DNA from: Nocardia crassostreae
Lineage (GTDB): Bacteria > Actinomycetota > Actinomycetes > Mycobacteriales > Mycobacteriaceae
DNA: 64,000 nucleotides
Assembly: GCF_001613405.1 (NCBI RefSeq)
Contig: NZ_BDCH01000019.1
Coordinates: 186,001 to 250,000 of the forward strand
Reading direction: 5' to 3'
The notes under the pieces were generated by a model. That model was not told where the DNA came from and did no database searches. It worked only from the letters and a program-made list of their open reading frames with translations. This document shows, in pieces, positions 1-8,861 of the stretch. Numbering within the stretch: the stretch's first letter is position 1; each line of letters begins with the position of its first letter. The position numbers were made by a program, and so were the translations under genes.

Positions 1-107
1 GCTCTGGACCTGCGAGTCCGACTTCGCGAATCCGAATATCCCTCTTTGCCATGGAATTTCGGGCGCGCTGACGCCTGCCCGAAATCTCCGCACGAAAGAT
101 TCCGACA

Positions 108-1877
108 ATGGGCTTCAAAACAGGCGACTTTCCGCCGGTAGACCTGGACATATTTCTCGATGAACCGCTCATGGAACGCACGAAGGCCCTCGCCCTGCAT
201 TGGGTCGAATACGGTTTCGGCACACCGAAGATGATCCATACCATCTATGTGCTCAAGGTGCTGTTTCTCTACATTCTGGCCGGCACCGCGTTGATCACCT
301 GGACCTCCGGTGTGGGCCCGTTCTGGGATATCGCGCACTGGTGGAATCAGCCGATCGTCTACCAGAAGCTCGTGCTGTGGACGGTCCTGCTCGAGGCGCT
401 GGGCGTGGCCGGGTCCTGGGGTCCGCTCGCCGGGAAGTTCAAACCCATGACCGGCGGCATCGTCTTCTATGCCCGGCCGGGCACGATTCGGCTGCGGCCG
501 TGGAAGCGGGTGCCGTTCACCGACGGCGACCACCGCACCATCGTCGACGTCGCACTGTATCTCGCGTTCCTGGCGAGTCTGCTGGTACCGATCCTGCTGC
601 CCGGCGTCGCGACCGATTCGCTGTCGGAGGCATTGCCGGACAACACTTCCGGAGTGGTGCGGCCCGTCCTGCTGATCGCGCTGTATGTGCTGTGCGGGCT
701 GCGGGACAAGACGATCTTCCTGACCGCCCGCGGTGAGCAGTACCTGCCCGCGCTGGTGTTCTTCGCGGTGCTGCCGTTCACCGACATGATCATCGCCGCG
801 AAGCTGCTGATCTGTGTGGTGTGGCTGGGCGCGGCCGTGTCGAAGTTCGGCCTGCATTTCACCAACGTCATCCCCCCGATGGTCTCCAACAGCCCGGCCG
901 TTCCGGCGAAGTGGTTCAAGCGGCTGCACTACCGCGACTTCCCCCGTGACATCCGCCCGTCGCGACTGTCGAGTATCATTGCGCACGTGGGTGGTTCGAC
1001 TGTCGAGATCACCGGGCCGATGATCCTGCTGTTCTCCGGCGATCGTCGACTGACCCTGGTCGGCGTGGCGCTGATGGTCCTGCTGCATGCCGTCATCACC
1101 CTGATGTTCCCGCTCGCGGTACCGCTGGAATGGAACATCCTCTTCGGTTACCTGGTGGTCTTCCTGTTCCTGGGCTTCCCGAACTGGGCCGGTCACGGTC
1201 TCGGTGACATGTCCTCGCCGTGGTTGACCGCAGCCATTGTCGTTGCCCTGCTGTTCTTCCCGATTCTGGGCAACCTGCGCCCCGATCTGGTGTCGTTCCT
1301 GCCGTCGATGCGCCAGTACGCCGGTAACTGGGCCTCCGCGTTATGGGCATTCGCGCCCGGCGCGGAGGAGAAGCTGAATTCGCTGCCCCACCGCCCGACC
1401 CGAAACCAGGTGGACCAATTGCAGGCCATGGGTTATCCGCCGACCGTCGCCGAGATCACCATGCAACAGACGATCGCGTTTCGATCGCTGCACAGCCAGG
1501 GCCGCGGCCTGTTCTCGTTGCTGCTGAAGAACATTCCCGATATCGATTCCTGGACTGTCCGTGAGGCCGAGTTCGGATGCAACTCGCTCATCGGGTTCAA
1601 CTTCGGCGACGGCCACCTGCACAACCACGGTCTGATCGAAGCCGTGCAGTCCCGCGTCGGATTCGCGCCGGGCGAGTGGATGGTGTTCTGGGTCGAATCG
1701 CAGCCGATCCATCGCCGCACCCAGGAATATCAGATCATCGACGCCGCACTCGGTGTCATAGAGCGCGGCACGTGGAAGGTCCGCGACGCGGTGCAAGCCC
1801 ACCCGTGGCTGCCCGACGGCCCCATCCCGACCAAGGTCACGTGGCGGCGCGAGGAAGCGTTCCAGGACATCCGATGA
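108..1877 (+). CDS. DUF3556-type polytopic membrane protein
   Basis: Predicted 589-aa integral membrane protein. The N-terminal three quarters carries many hydrophobic segments (for example around residues 48-62, 90-105, 148-165, 185-200 and 212-245). The last ~150 residues are soluble and contain a His-rich stretch, DGHLHNHG. I recognise the overall sequence as the DUF3556 family of mycobacteria and nocardiae; no reaction is known for it. The ATG at 108 lacks a strong ribosome binding site. The stop overlaps the ATG of the next gene (ATGA at 1874-1877), so the two are translationally coupled and probably work together, the partner being an FAD oxidoreductase. Family assignment is from memory of the sequence; function is open. 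Confidence 0.8.
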   Translation: MGFKTGDFPPVDLDIFLDEPLMERTKALALHWVEYGFGTPKMIHTIYVLKVLFLYILAGTALITWTSGVGPFWDIAHWWNQPIVYQKLVLWTVLLEALGVAGSWGPLAGKFKPMTGGIVFYARPGTIRLRPWKRVPFTDGDHRTIVDVALYLAFLASLLVPILLPGVATDSLSEALPDNTSGVVRPVLLIALYVLCGLRDKTIFLTARGEQYLPALVFFAVLPFTDMIIAAKLLICVVWLGAAVSKFGLHFTNVIPPMVSNSPAVPAKWFKRLHYRDFPRDIRPSRLSSIIAHVGGSTVEITGPMILLFSGDRRLTLVGVALMVLLHAVITLMFPLAVPLEWNILFGYLVVFLFLGFPNWAGHGLGDMSSPWLTAAIVVALLFFPILGNLRPDLVSFLPSMRQYAGNWASALWAFAPGAEEKLNSLPHRPTRNQVDQLQAMGYPPTVAEITMQQTIAFRSLHSQGRGLFSLLLKNIPDIDSWTVREAEFGCNSLIGFNFGDGHLHNHGLIEAVQSRVGFAPGEWMVFWVESQPIHRRTQEYQIIDAALGVIERGTWKVRDAVQAHPWLPDGPIPTKVTWRREEAFQDIR

Positions 1878-3310
1878 GTACCGCGATCGTCGTCGGCGCA
1901 GGTCCGAACGGGTTGGCCGCCGCCATAGCCCTGGCCCGGGCGGGCGTACGGGTCACCGTGCTGGAAGCCGCCGACGAGATCGGCGGCGGCACCCGCTCGA
2001 GCGAGGCGATCGTGCCCGGACTGCTGCACGACCACTGCTCGGCCATCCACCCCATGGCCGTCGGATCACCGTTCCTGCGCGATCTCGACCTTCGGCGCTA
2101 CGGACTGCGCTGGGCGTGGCCGGAGATCGACTGCGCCCACCCGCTCGACAACGGCACCGCCGGAATCCTGCACCGCTCGGTCACCGATACCGCCAATGGC
2201 CTCGGCCCTGACGGCCGGGTCTGGCAACTGCTGTTCGACAGCGCCGCAACACATTTCGACCAGCTCGGCGAGGATGTCATGGGCCCCCTGCTACGGATCC
2301 CGCGCCATCCGATTCGCCTGGCGCGCTTCGGCATTCCCGCACTGGCCCCGGCTTCCATACTGGCGCGGGCCTTCACGACCGAGCAGGCCCGGGCATTGTT
2401 CGGCGGTGTCGCGGCCCACGCCTTCCACCCCCTGCACCGGCCGTTGAGCGCCAGCATCGGCCTGGGCATCCTCGCCGCCGGGCACCGCTACGGCTGGGCC
2501 GTCGCCCGCGGCGGCTCCCGGCGTATTACCGACGCCCTTGCCGCTGCGCTCGCCGACCCTGGCGGAAAAATCGAGACCGGAGTCCCTGTGCGATCATTCG
2601 CCGACCTGCCACCGGCCGACGTGACCCTGTGGGATCTGTCTCCCACCGCCGTCGCCGACATCCTCGGCGACCGGCTCCCGCCACGAATCACCAAGGCATA
2701 CCATAGGTTCCGCTTCGGACCGGGCGGGTTCAAGGTTGACTTCGCCGTCGAGAGCGGCATCCCATGGACCATCCACGCCGCACGCCGTGCCGGAACCGTG
2801 CACCTCGGCGGCACCTTCGCCGAAATCGCCGCCACCGAACGCGATATCCACGCCGGGCGCATGCCCGACCGCCCGTTCGTCCTCGTCGGCCAGCAGTACC
2901 TCGCCGACCCGCAACGCTCCGTCGGCGACATCCACCCCATCTGGTCCTACGCGCATGTCCCCCACGGCTATACCGGCGACGCCACCTAAGCGATCACCAC
3001 CCAAATCGAACGCTTCGCCCCCGGCTTCCGCGACCGCGTCATCGGCACCGCGATCTGCACCGCCCCCGGCTTCGCCGACTACAACCCCAACTACGTCGGC
3101 GGCAACATCATGACCGGCGCCAAGGACATCCCCCAACTCGTCTTCGGCCCACGAAAAACCCTGCACCCCTACGATATTGGCCTCCCCGGCCACTACCTCT
3201 GCTCCGCCGCCACCCCACCCGGACCCGGCGCCCACGGAATGTGCGGCGCCAACGCCGCCGCCCGCGCCCTGCGTTACCTCGCCGAAGACGACTTCGGCAC
3301 AACGTCGTAG
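1874..3310 (+). pseudogene. NAD(P)/FAD-dependent oxidoreductase, interrupted by an in-frame TAA
   Basis: Phytoene-dehydrogenase-like flavoprotein. The Rossmann motif VVGAGPNGLAAAIALARAG lies at the N-terminus, followed by VLEAADEIGGGTRS. The reading frame stops at TAA 2987-2989 after 371 codons, at GYTGDAT. The same frame then continues without a gap to TAG 3308-3310 and encodes the expected C-terminus (IERFAPGF, then NYVGGNIMTG and the FAD-contacting PGPGAHGMCG). In relatives a Glu follows GDAT, so a GAA-to-TAA change is the simplest explanation. Without the last ~106 residues the FAD pocket would be incomplete. It could equally be a sequencing error. It is coupled to the upstream membrane protein gene by an ATGA overlap. 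Confidence 0.8.
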
Positions 3311-3344
3311 CAACTGGCGCCGCCGAGGGAGAGCGTCCTACTAT

Positions 3345-3364
3345 CGCTGGGCTGACAGCCAGCG
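3345..3364. terminator. hairpin between convergent genes
   Basis: CGCTGG and CCAGCG form the outer stem, extended by GCT/AGC around a GAC loop with one bulged G. It lies in the convergent gap between the FAD oxidoreductase and the MaoC-type gene. No T-run follows, so this is a possible rather than certain terminator. A second short palindromic patch, GTGAA..TTCAC, lies at about 3389-3406. Confidence 0.35.
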
Positions 3365-3458
3365 AGCTATCTCAGCGAAATCCCTACGTGAATGATCATG
3401 TTCACGTCCCCCACGCAAGTGCTGGAATCGTGGTTGGGGATCCACAGTCCCGTTCCCG

Positions 3459-4448
3459 TCAGCGATGCAGAGCCAGGAAGCGCCAGTCGAGGACTGGTTG
3501 CGCGGTGCCGTCACGGTCGGCGGTGACCATGGCGCGCAGGTCGAGGAGGGTGGCGTGTTCGCGGATGGGTGTGCGGTTCTCGATGGTGATTCGGGTGCGC
3601 AGGGTGTCGCCTTCGTAGACGGGCGCGAGGTGGTCGCAGCCGTGCCAGGCGGGAACTGTGATCAGGCCGGGGAGGTCTCGAGAGATCTGAGCGAGGGCGA
3701 GGGCGATGGTGTGGCCGCCGTAGACCAGTCGGCGAACACCGGCTGCGGATGAATCATGGTGTACCGCAGCGATGTTCAGGGTGAGGCGGGCGAGTTCGGG
3801 TGCGCTGGAGACGACGTCTCCTGCGGGGATATCCCAGGTCCGGCCGGGGCGCAGGTCGTCCGCGGTCAGCCCGCCCTTCGGGAAGGCGGTGAGATTCCAG
3901 TCGGCGAGTGAGGCTGTGGCGCTGGCGATGTCGGTCTCCGCGCCGATCGCCGAGAGATCATCGTGGTGTCCGGTCTCGATGTTGGGGTCGCGGAGCGGGA
4001 TCATGGCGCAGCGGTGGAAGTCCAGGATGGGCTGTTCCTGCTGGTCTGCCGTGACGATGCGGAGGACGGCGAGGCCGGTGGCCGAGCGGCCGGGTTTAGG
4101 GGCGTTCTGGCGCAGGGCAACCACAGTGGTGGTGGTATGCAGGGTGTCGCCGATCGCGGGTGCGCGGTGGAAAGCCAGGCTACGGTAGAAGAGGTTGGCC
4201 TTGACGCGGCGGGTGGCGAGGGTGGATTGGCCGATGGCGAGGTTCCAGACCAGGGCGGGGTGGGCCAGCCTGGTTCGACCGGTGACGCGGGCCGAGAGGA
4301 CGGAGTCGAGGGGTAGGCGCAGCCGGTCGCCGATGATGGATTGATGCACGGCCGCATGCCCCTCGGTGAGCGTCACGGCAGGGGCATCATCGAAGCAGGT
4401 GCCGGGTTCGAGGTCCTCGAAGTACGGACCGTCGGCCGCGAATGTCAT
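3459..4448 (-). CDS. MaoC-family (double hot-dog) acyl-CoA hydratase/dehydratase
   Basis: 329-aa protein with two hot-dog halves (about residues 1-160 and 170-329), the layout of mesaconyl-CoA or (R)-specific enoyl-CoA hydratases that act on CoA thioesters. Visible features are FEDLEPGTCF near the start, GRTRLAHPALVWNLAIGQST in the first half, and YGGHTIALALAQ in the second half, where the hydratase signature normally lies. Its ATG overlaps the stop of the CitE-like gene (ATGA at 4445-4448), so the two form an operon. A hydratase plus a CoA-ester lyase fits degradation of a branched or hydroxylated acyl-CoA; the substrate cannot be read from sequence. Confidence 0.85.
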   Translation of the reverse strand: MTFAADGPYFEDLEPGTCFDDAPAVTLTEGHAAVHQSIIGDRLRLPLDSVLSARVTGRTRLAHPALVWNLAIGQSTLATRRVKANLFYRSLAFHRAPAIGDTLHTTTTVVALRQNAPKPGRSATGLAVLRIVTADQQEQPILDFHRCAMIPLRDPNIETGHHDDLSAIGAETDIASATASLADWNLTAFPKGGLTADDLRPGRTWDIPAGDVVSSAPELARLTLNIAAVHHDSSAAGVRRLVYGGHTIALALAQISRDLPGLITVPAWHGCDHLAPVYEGDTLRTRITIENRTPIREHATLLDLRAMVTADRDGTAQPVLDWRFLALHR

Positions 4449-5350
4449 TGCTGCTCCTGGTGATCAGGGAGGCGTCGGCCCGCACGGACCAGTACGCGGC
4501 GGGTGCGGAGGGCGACGGCATCGTCGATCATCACACCGTCGAGAGTGAAGGCGCCGACACCGAGCCGATGGTGCGCGGCCAGCGCCGAGACCACGGCCTC
4601 GGCCCGCGCGGTCTCCTCCGGGGACGGCGTGAAGGCGTCGTTCACCGCGGCGACCTGCCTCGGGTGGATCACCCACTTGCCGTCGAAGCCGAGTCCGGCC
4701 GCAGTGGCGCACGAGGCTCGGAACTCGTCGTCCACGGCCACGCCCAGGTATGGACCGTCCACCGCCTCCAGGCCCGCCGCGCGGGCTGCGGTCAGCACGG
4801 CGTCCTGCGCGTAGAGCCAGCGGTCGGGGATACTGCGGCCAAGGGAGGCAGCGAGATCCGCGTATCCGATCGCCAGCCCGCACACTCGCGCCGACGCCCG
4901 GGCGATCGGGCCCGCGGCGGCGATCCCGGCGGCCGATTCCAGCAGCGCGTACACACCCACCGGCCGGTCGATGCCGGATCGCTGCTGCGCGCCGGCGAGC
5001 AGCCGATCGGCGAAGGCGATATCCCCGGGACTCTCGGTCTTGGGGAGCATGACGGCGTCCGGACCGTCGGTGGCGGCGCACGCGACCAGGTCGAGATGAC
5101 ACCAGGGCGTGCCGGGTGCATTGACCCGCACTACCAGGGTGGACGCAATACCGGTGCGCGCCACGGCGAGCGCCTCCGACAACCCCGCGCGCGCCACGTC
5201 CTTCTCGGCAGGTGCGACGGCGTCCTCGAGATCGACGATGATGCCGTCCGCACCCGATCGCGCCGCTTTGCCGACCAGATCCGGGCGCGAGGCCAGGACC
5301 GACAGCCACGACCGTGGCGGAACCCGCTGAGCCAAGGAGCAACCTTCCAT
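4445..5350 (-). CDS. CitE-like CoA-ester lyase (HpcH/HpaI aldolase superfamily)
   Basis: 301-aa TIM-barrel protein of the citrate-lyase beta/malyl-CoA lyase group, which splits or forms 3-hydroxyacyl-CoA esters. It shows the Mg-binding region GIIVDLEDAV, the arginine-containing strand TLVVRVN, VMLPKTESP, LLESAAGI and the C-terminal GFDGKWVIHPRQ. ATG 5350 is given, but a TTG at 5335 has a better spaced GGAAGG and would give the more usual family N-terminus. It is the first gene of a two-gene operon with the MaoC-type hydratase, divergent from an acyl-CoA dehydrogenase across a short AT-rich promoter with a palindrome. Confidence 0.85.
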   Translation of the reverse strand: MEGCSLAQRVPPRSWLSVLASRPDLVGKAARSGADGIIVDLEDAVAPAEKDVARAGLSEALAVARTGIASTLVVRVNAPGTPWCHLDLVACAATDGPDAVMLPKTESPGDIAFADRLLAGAQQRSGIDRPVGVYALLESAAGIAAAGPIARASARVCGLAIGYADLAASLGRSIPDRWLYAQDAVLTAARAAGLEAVDGPYLGVAVDDEFRASCATAAGLGFDGKWVIHPRQVAAVNDAFTPSPEETARAEAVVSALAAHHRLGVGAFTLDGVMIDDAVALRTRRVLVRAGRRLPDHQEQQ

Positions 5351-5361
5351 CGCCGACCAAT

Positions 5362-5377
5362 TTTAATCTATATTAAA
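5362..5377. promoter_or_regulatory. palindromic operator in a divergent promoter
   Basis: TTTAAT and ATTAAA form a perfect 6-bp inverted repeat around CTAT. It sits in an unusually AT-rich island between the CitE-like gene (minus) and the acyl-CoA dehydrogenase (plus). It probably overlaps the -10 elements of both promoters and would suit a TetR- or GntR-type repressor. The regulator is not identified. Confidence 0.45.
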
Positions 5378-5427
5378 CTAGAAAGAGGTGTGGGCGATTC
5401 GCTCCTCCGTGAAAACAAGGGAGTGCC

Positions 5428-6584
5428 GTGAGCCAGCTGTCGGCAGAGGAGAAGTTCGTCGTCCGGACCGTCCGGGACTTCGTCGACCGCGAGGTGCGGC
5501 CGGTCGTGCACGAACTCGAGCACGCCATACCTATCCTGAAGCGCTCATCGACCAGATGAAGAAGCTGGGCATCTTCGGTTTGGCGATTCCGGAATCATTT
5601 GGGGGAACCGCGGTTTCGATGCCCTGCTACGTGGGTGTCACCGAGGAGCTCGCGCGCGGGTGGATGAGTCTGGCCGGTGCGATGGGCGGGCACACGGTAA
5701 TGTCCAAGCTGATCCTGGCCTTCGGTACCGAGGAGCAGAAGCAGCGGTACCTGCCGCGGATGGCGACCGGCGAGATCCGGGCGACCATGGCGCTCACCGA
5801 ACCCGGCGGCGGCTCGGATCTGCAGGCCATGTCGACCGTGGCCCGACGCGACGCGGACGGCTACACGGTCGATGGCGCGAAGATATGGATCAGCAATGCC
5901 CGCCGCTCACAGCTGATCGCCCTGCTGTGCAAGACCGACCCCACCGCCCGGCCCAGGCACCGGGGAATCAGTATCCTGCTGGTGGAACACGGTCCGGGCC
6001 TGACGGTTTCGCGCGATCTACCCAAGCTCGGATACAAGGGAGTGGAGAGCTGTGAGCTGTCCTTCGACGGCTACCGCGCCCCACTGGACGCCGTCCTCGG
6101 CAGCACGGAGGGCGAGGGTTTCGCGCAGATGATGAAGGGCCTCGAGACGGGACGCATCCAAGTGGCTTCGCGGGCGCTGGGTGTCGCGCAGGCCGCCTTC
6201 GACGACGCCTTCCGCTACGCGCAGGAACGGGAAAGTTTCGGCCAGCCCATCTGGAAGCATCAGGCCATCGGTCACTATCTCGCCGATATGGCCACCAAGC
6301 TCGCCGCCGCCCGCCAGCTGGTGCTTCACGCGGCCGACCGTTACGACACCGGCGAACGATGCGATATGGAGGCGGGCATGGCCAAGCTTTACGCTTCGGA
6401 GATCGCGATGGAGATCGCGCTCAATGCGATTCGCATTCACGGCGGCAACGGCTATTCCACCGAATCCGACGTCGAACGCTACTTCCGCGACGCCCCGCTG
6501 ATGATCGTCGGCGAGGGCACCAACGAGATCCAGCGCAATGTGATCGCCGCCCAGCTCGTCGCCCGCGGCGGACTCACGCACTGA
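5428..6584 (+). pseudogene. acyl-CoA dehydrogenase with a single-base frameshift
   Basis: Flavoprotein that would oxidise an acyl-CoA to the 2-enoyl-CoA. The start is GTG 5428, preceded by AAGGGAG. The first 33 codons (SQLSAEEKFVVRTVRDFVD onwards) are in one frame. After codons CAC GCC near 5526 the frame changes and the protein resumes as TYPEALIDQMKKLGIFGLA. Restoring one A (GCC AAT ACC TAT) gives the conserved ELEHANTYPE, so a one-base deletion at about 5527 is implied. The rest is intact: FAD/substrate motifs MALTEPGGGSD and KIWISNA, and the catalytic-Glu region GEGTNEIQ. The repaired product is ~385 aa, normal for the family. Either a real frameshift or a base-call error. Confidence 0.85.
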
Positions 6585-6591
6585 CACCGAC

Positions 6592-6624
6592 GCCCCCGGC
6601 ACCGTGGATATCGGTGGCGGGGGC
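6592..6624. terminator. bidirectional hairpin terminator
   Basis: Inverted repeat with 13-nt arms, 6592-6604 (GCCCCCGGCACCG) and 6612-6624, with one mismatch and a 7-nt loop. It fills the gap between the convergent acyl-CoA dehydrogenase and FAD oxidoreductase genes. It is a GC-rich stem without a clear T-run, as is common in actinobacteria. Confidence 0.65.
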
Positions 6625-6634
6625 GCAGCTTCGC

Positions 6635-7942
6635 CTAGTGGGCCGCTACGGGGAACGCGGCGCGGATCTTGCCCACGACGATCTGGGCTGTTTCCGCGCA
6701 GGCGGTGGTGCCACCGTTGGCGTACTCCTTGACACCGTCGCCGACGTTCCAGAGATTGGCGATCGGGATGTCGTGCGGGAGGTCGAAGTCGGCGACTGCG
6801 CGCTGCGGCGGCCAGCCGTCGCGGGTGATATTGATCGAGAGAATGCGCGCGGAGTCGAATTCAGGCACTTCGTCGCGCAGATCCCGCAGCAGCAGTTGGG
6901 TTTCGGCCTCTTCGTCGAATGCGCCGACCGAGGGCTTCGGCACGGCCGTACCCTGGTACAGATACCAACCCTCGGGGGCCATTTCCGGGCAGGTCGCGGT
7001 GAAGTTGGCGATGTAGCACAGCCGCCGGGTCTTGGCGAAACTGGTCAGACACGGAGCCTCGACGAGCGGGGTCCGGCTCACGAAGTTCACCGAGATCATG
7101 GCGCACGGCCGATCGGCAGCCGCGACCTGCGCGACATGCTCGGCGAGCAGGTGCTCGGGGCCGACCAGTCCGACGGTGCCGGACGGCCCTACGTCGCTGA
7201 TCGCGAAACGGCATGTCACCTCGACTGTTTCGCCATCGCGGCGGATGCGAGCGCCGCTGATCTTCCCGTCAGCCAGGATGAGGGACTCGACTTCGCTGGA
7301 CAGCCACACCTGGCCGCCGTTCTGCACGACCACCTCGGCGAGGGATTTCCATACGCCGATGGTGCCGTCGGGGCAGAAGCCGAATTTCTTGAACGCGCTC
7401 TTGCGTGTGAAGTAGGTCAGAAACACCCGCGCGGGCAGTTCCTCCGAACCGACCGCGAACACCGAACCCGCCATATTGCGGAAGACGCCGTGCACCGATT
7501 CGTTCTTGGTGTATTTGGCCACCCAGTCCGCGAGGGACAGTTCGTGTTCGGGCAGTCCGCTGTCGTTGCGGGCCGCGCCCACGCCCTGCACCAGCTTCGC
7601 ACCCTGGCGGGTCAGCTTGGACAGCAGGAAGCCCCAGCCGCCGCCGGTCACGTCCACGTCCTTGCCGGCGATGCGGTACAGGATGGGCGGATCCGCCCGG
7701 CGCACATCGAATTTCGCGCCGACCTCGTCGAAGGTGTCCTCGGTGATGCCGCCGAGTTCGATGACGATGGCCCCGTTGTTGACCTTGAAGCCGTCGATGT
7801 CGTCGGTGGAGGCGCGCCCGCCGACCTTGTCCAGGCGCTCGACGACCAGGGTGCGATAGCCCGCGTGTGCGAGTCGGGCGGCGGCGAACAGGCCCCCGGC
7901 ACCCGCCCCGATCACCAGTGCGTCCCAGCTGTTCTCGCTCAT
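6635..7942 (-). CDS. phytoene-desaturase-like FAD oxidoreductase
   Basis: 435-aa FAD-dependent amine-oxidase/carotenoid-desaturase superfamily protein. The Rossmann motif VIGAGAGGLFAAARLAHAG is followed by VVERLDKVGGRAST. The C-terminal FAD-contact motif NLWNVGDGVKEYANGGT is present, so the gene is full length. It follows the SDR gene by 12 nt in an operon that also holds an acyl-CoA dehydrogenase, which suggests oxidation of a lipid, terpenoid or steroid-type acyl-CoA rather than carotenoid synthesis (inference). Substrate unknown. Confidence 0.8.
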   Translation of the reverse strand: MSENSWDALVIGAGAGGLFAAARLAHAGYRTLVVERLDKVGGRASTDDIDGFKVNNGAIVIELGGITEDTFDEVGAKFDVRRADPPILYRIAGKDVDVTGGGWGFLLSKLTRQGAKLVQGVGAARNDSGLPEHELSLADWVAKYTKNESVHGVFRNMAGSVFAVGSEELPARVFLTYFTRKSAFKKFGFCPDGTIGVWKSLAEVVVQNGGQVWLSSEVESLILADGKISGARIRRDGETVEVTCRFAISDVGPSGTVGLVGPEHLLAEHVAQVAAADRPCAMISVNFVSRTPLVEAPCLTSFAKTRRLCYIANFTATCPEMAPEGWYLYQGTAVPKPSVGAFDEEAETQLLLRDLRDEVPEFDSARILSINITRDGWPPQRAVADFDLPHDIPIANLWNVGDGVKEYANGGTTACAETAQIVVGKIRAAFPVAAH

Positions 7943-7954
7943 GACCCTGTCCCT

Positions 7955-8818
7955 TCAGCCGAGCGGATTGCGGCCCGGCTCCGCGCCGGACATGTCGGTG
8001 ATGCGGTCCCAGTTCGCGGCCACCTCGTCGAGGGAGGGCGGCTGGGCGAACAACACCGGCTTGTTGGCGAACTGCTGCACCCGCTGCACGGAGCCGCCGC
8101 CGACCACGAGAACCGTTGCGGTGTCGGTGCATTCCTCGCTCATGAGGTAGCCGACGACCGGCGCGACGTGTGCGGGCGGCAGCTTCTCCAGCATTTCCGC
8201 GGGCGCGATGTCCGCGGTCATGCGGGTCGCGGCCAGCGGCGCGACGGCATTGGCGGTGATGTTGTACTTGCGGCCCTCGAGCGCGAGGGTATTGACCAGC
8301 CCGACCAGACCCAGTTTGGCCGCACCGTAATTGGCCTGGCCGAAGTTGCCGTAGATGCCGGAGGTGGAGGTCGCCACGACGACACGTCCGAAGCCCTGAT
8401 CGCGGAAGTGCGGCCAGGCGGCGCGGGTGACGTGGTAGCCGCCGGACAGGTGCACCTGCTGCACGGCCGTCCACTGGTCGGTGGTCATCTTGTGGAAGAC
8501 GACGTCGCGCAGGATGCCCGCGTTGTTGACCACACCGTGGACGGTGCCGAAGGCGTCGACGGCGGTCTGGATGAGATTGGCCGCCCCCTCCTCGGTGGCG
8601 ACGCTGTCGTAGTTGGCCACCGCGGTGCCGCCCGCGGCGCGGATCTCGGCCACGACCGCGTCGGCCATCGAGTGCCCGGACCCCGAGCCGTCACGCGCGC
8701 CGCCGAGGTCGTTCACCACGACGAGTGCGCCTTCCCTGGCGAGCAGCAGCGCGTATTCGCGCCCCAGACCGCCACCGGCTCCGGTGACGACGATGACGCG
8801 ATCGGTTACTCCAGGCAT
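7955..8818 (-). CDS. short-chain dehydrogenase/reductase (MFE-2-like SDR)
   Basis: 287-aa classical SDR that would oxidise or reduce a hydroxyl/keto group with NAD(P). Cofactor motif VVTGAGGGLGREYALLLA, NDLGGARDGSG, NNAGIL, and the catalytic YGAAK after STSGIYGNFGQAN. The NDLGG..GSG loop and VVFHKM segment resemble the 3-hydroxyacyl-CoA dehydrogenase domain of MFE-2-type proteins. The start is ATG 8818. It is sandwiched between an acyl-CoA dehydrogenase (43 nt upstream) and an FAD oxidoreductase (12 nt downstream), consistent with one beta-oxidation-like operon. Confidence 0.85.
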   Translation of the reverse strand: MPGVTDRVIVVTGAGGGLGREYALLLAREGALVVVNDLGGARDGSGSGHSMADAVVAEIRAAGGTAVANYDSVATEEGAANLIQTAVDAFGTVHGVVNNAGILRDVVFHKMTTDQWTAVQQVHLSGGYHVTRAAWPHFRDQGFGRVVVATSTSGIYGNFGQANYGAAKLGLVGLVNTLALEGRKYNITANAVAPLAATRMTADIAPAEMLEKLPPAHVAPVVGYLMSEECTDTATVLVVGGGSVQRVQQFANKPVLFAQPPSLDEVAANWDRITDMSGAEPGRNPLG

Positions 8819-8861
8819 GATTCTCCTTGTCCCGGTGGCTGTTGCGGCGCAACCGGCGATG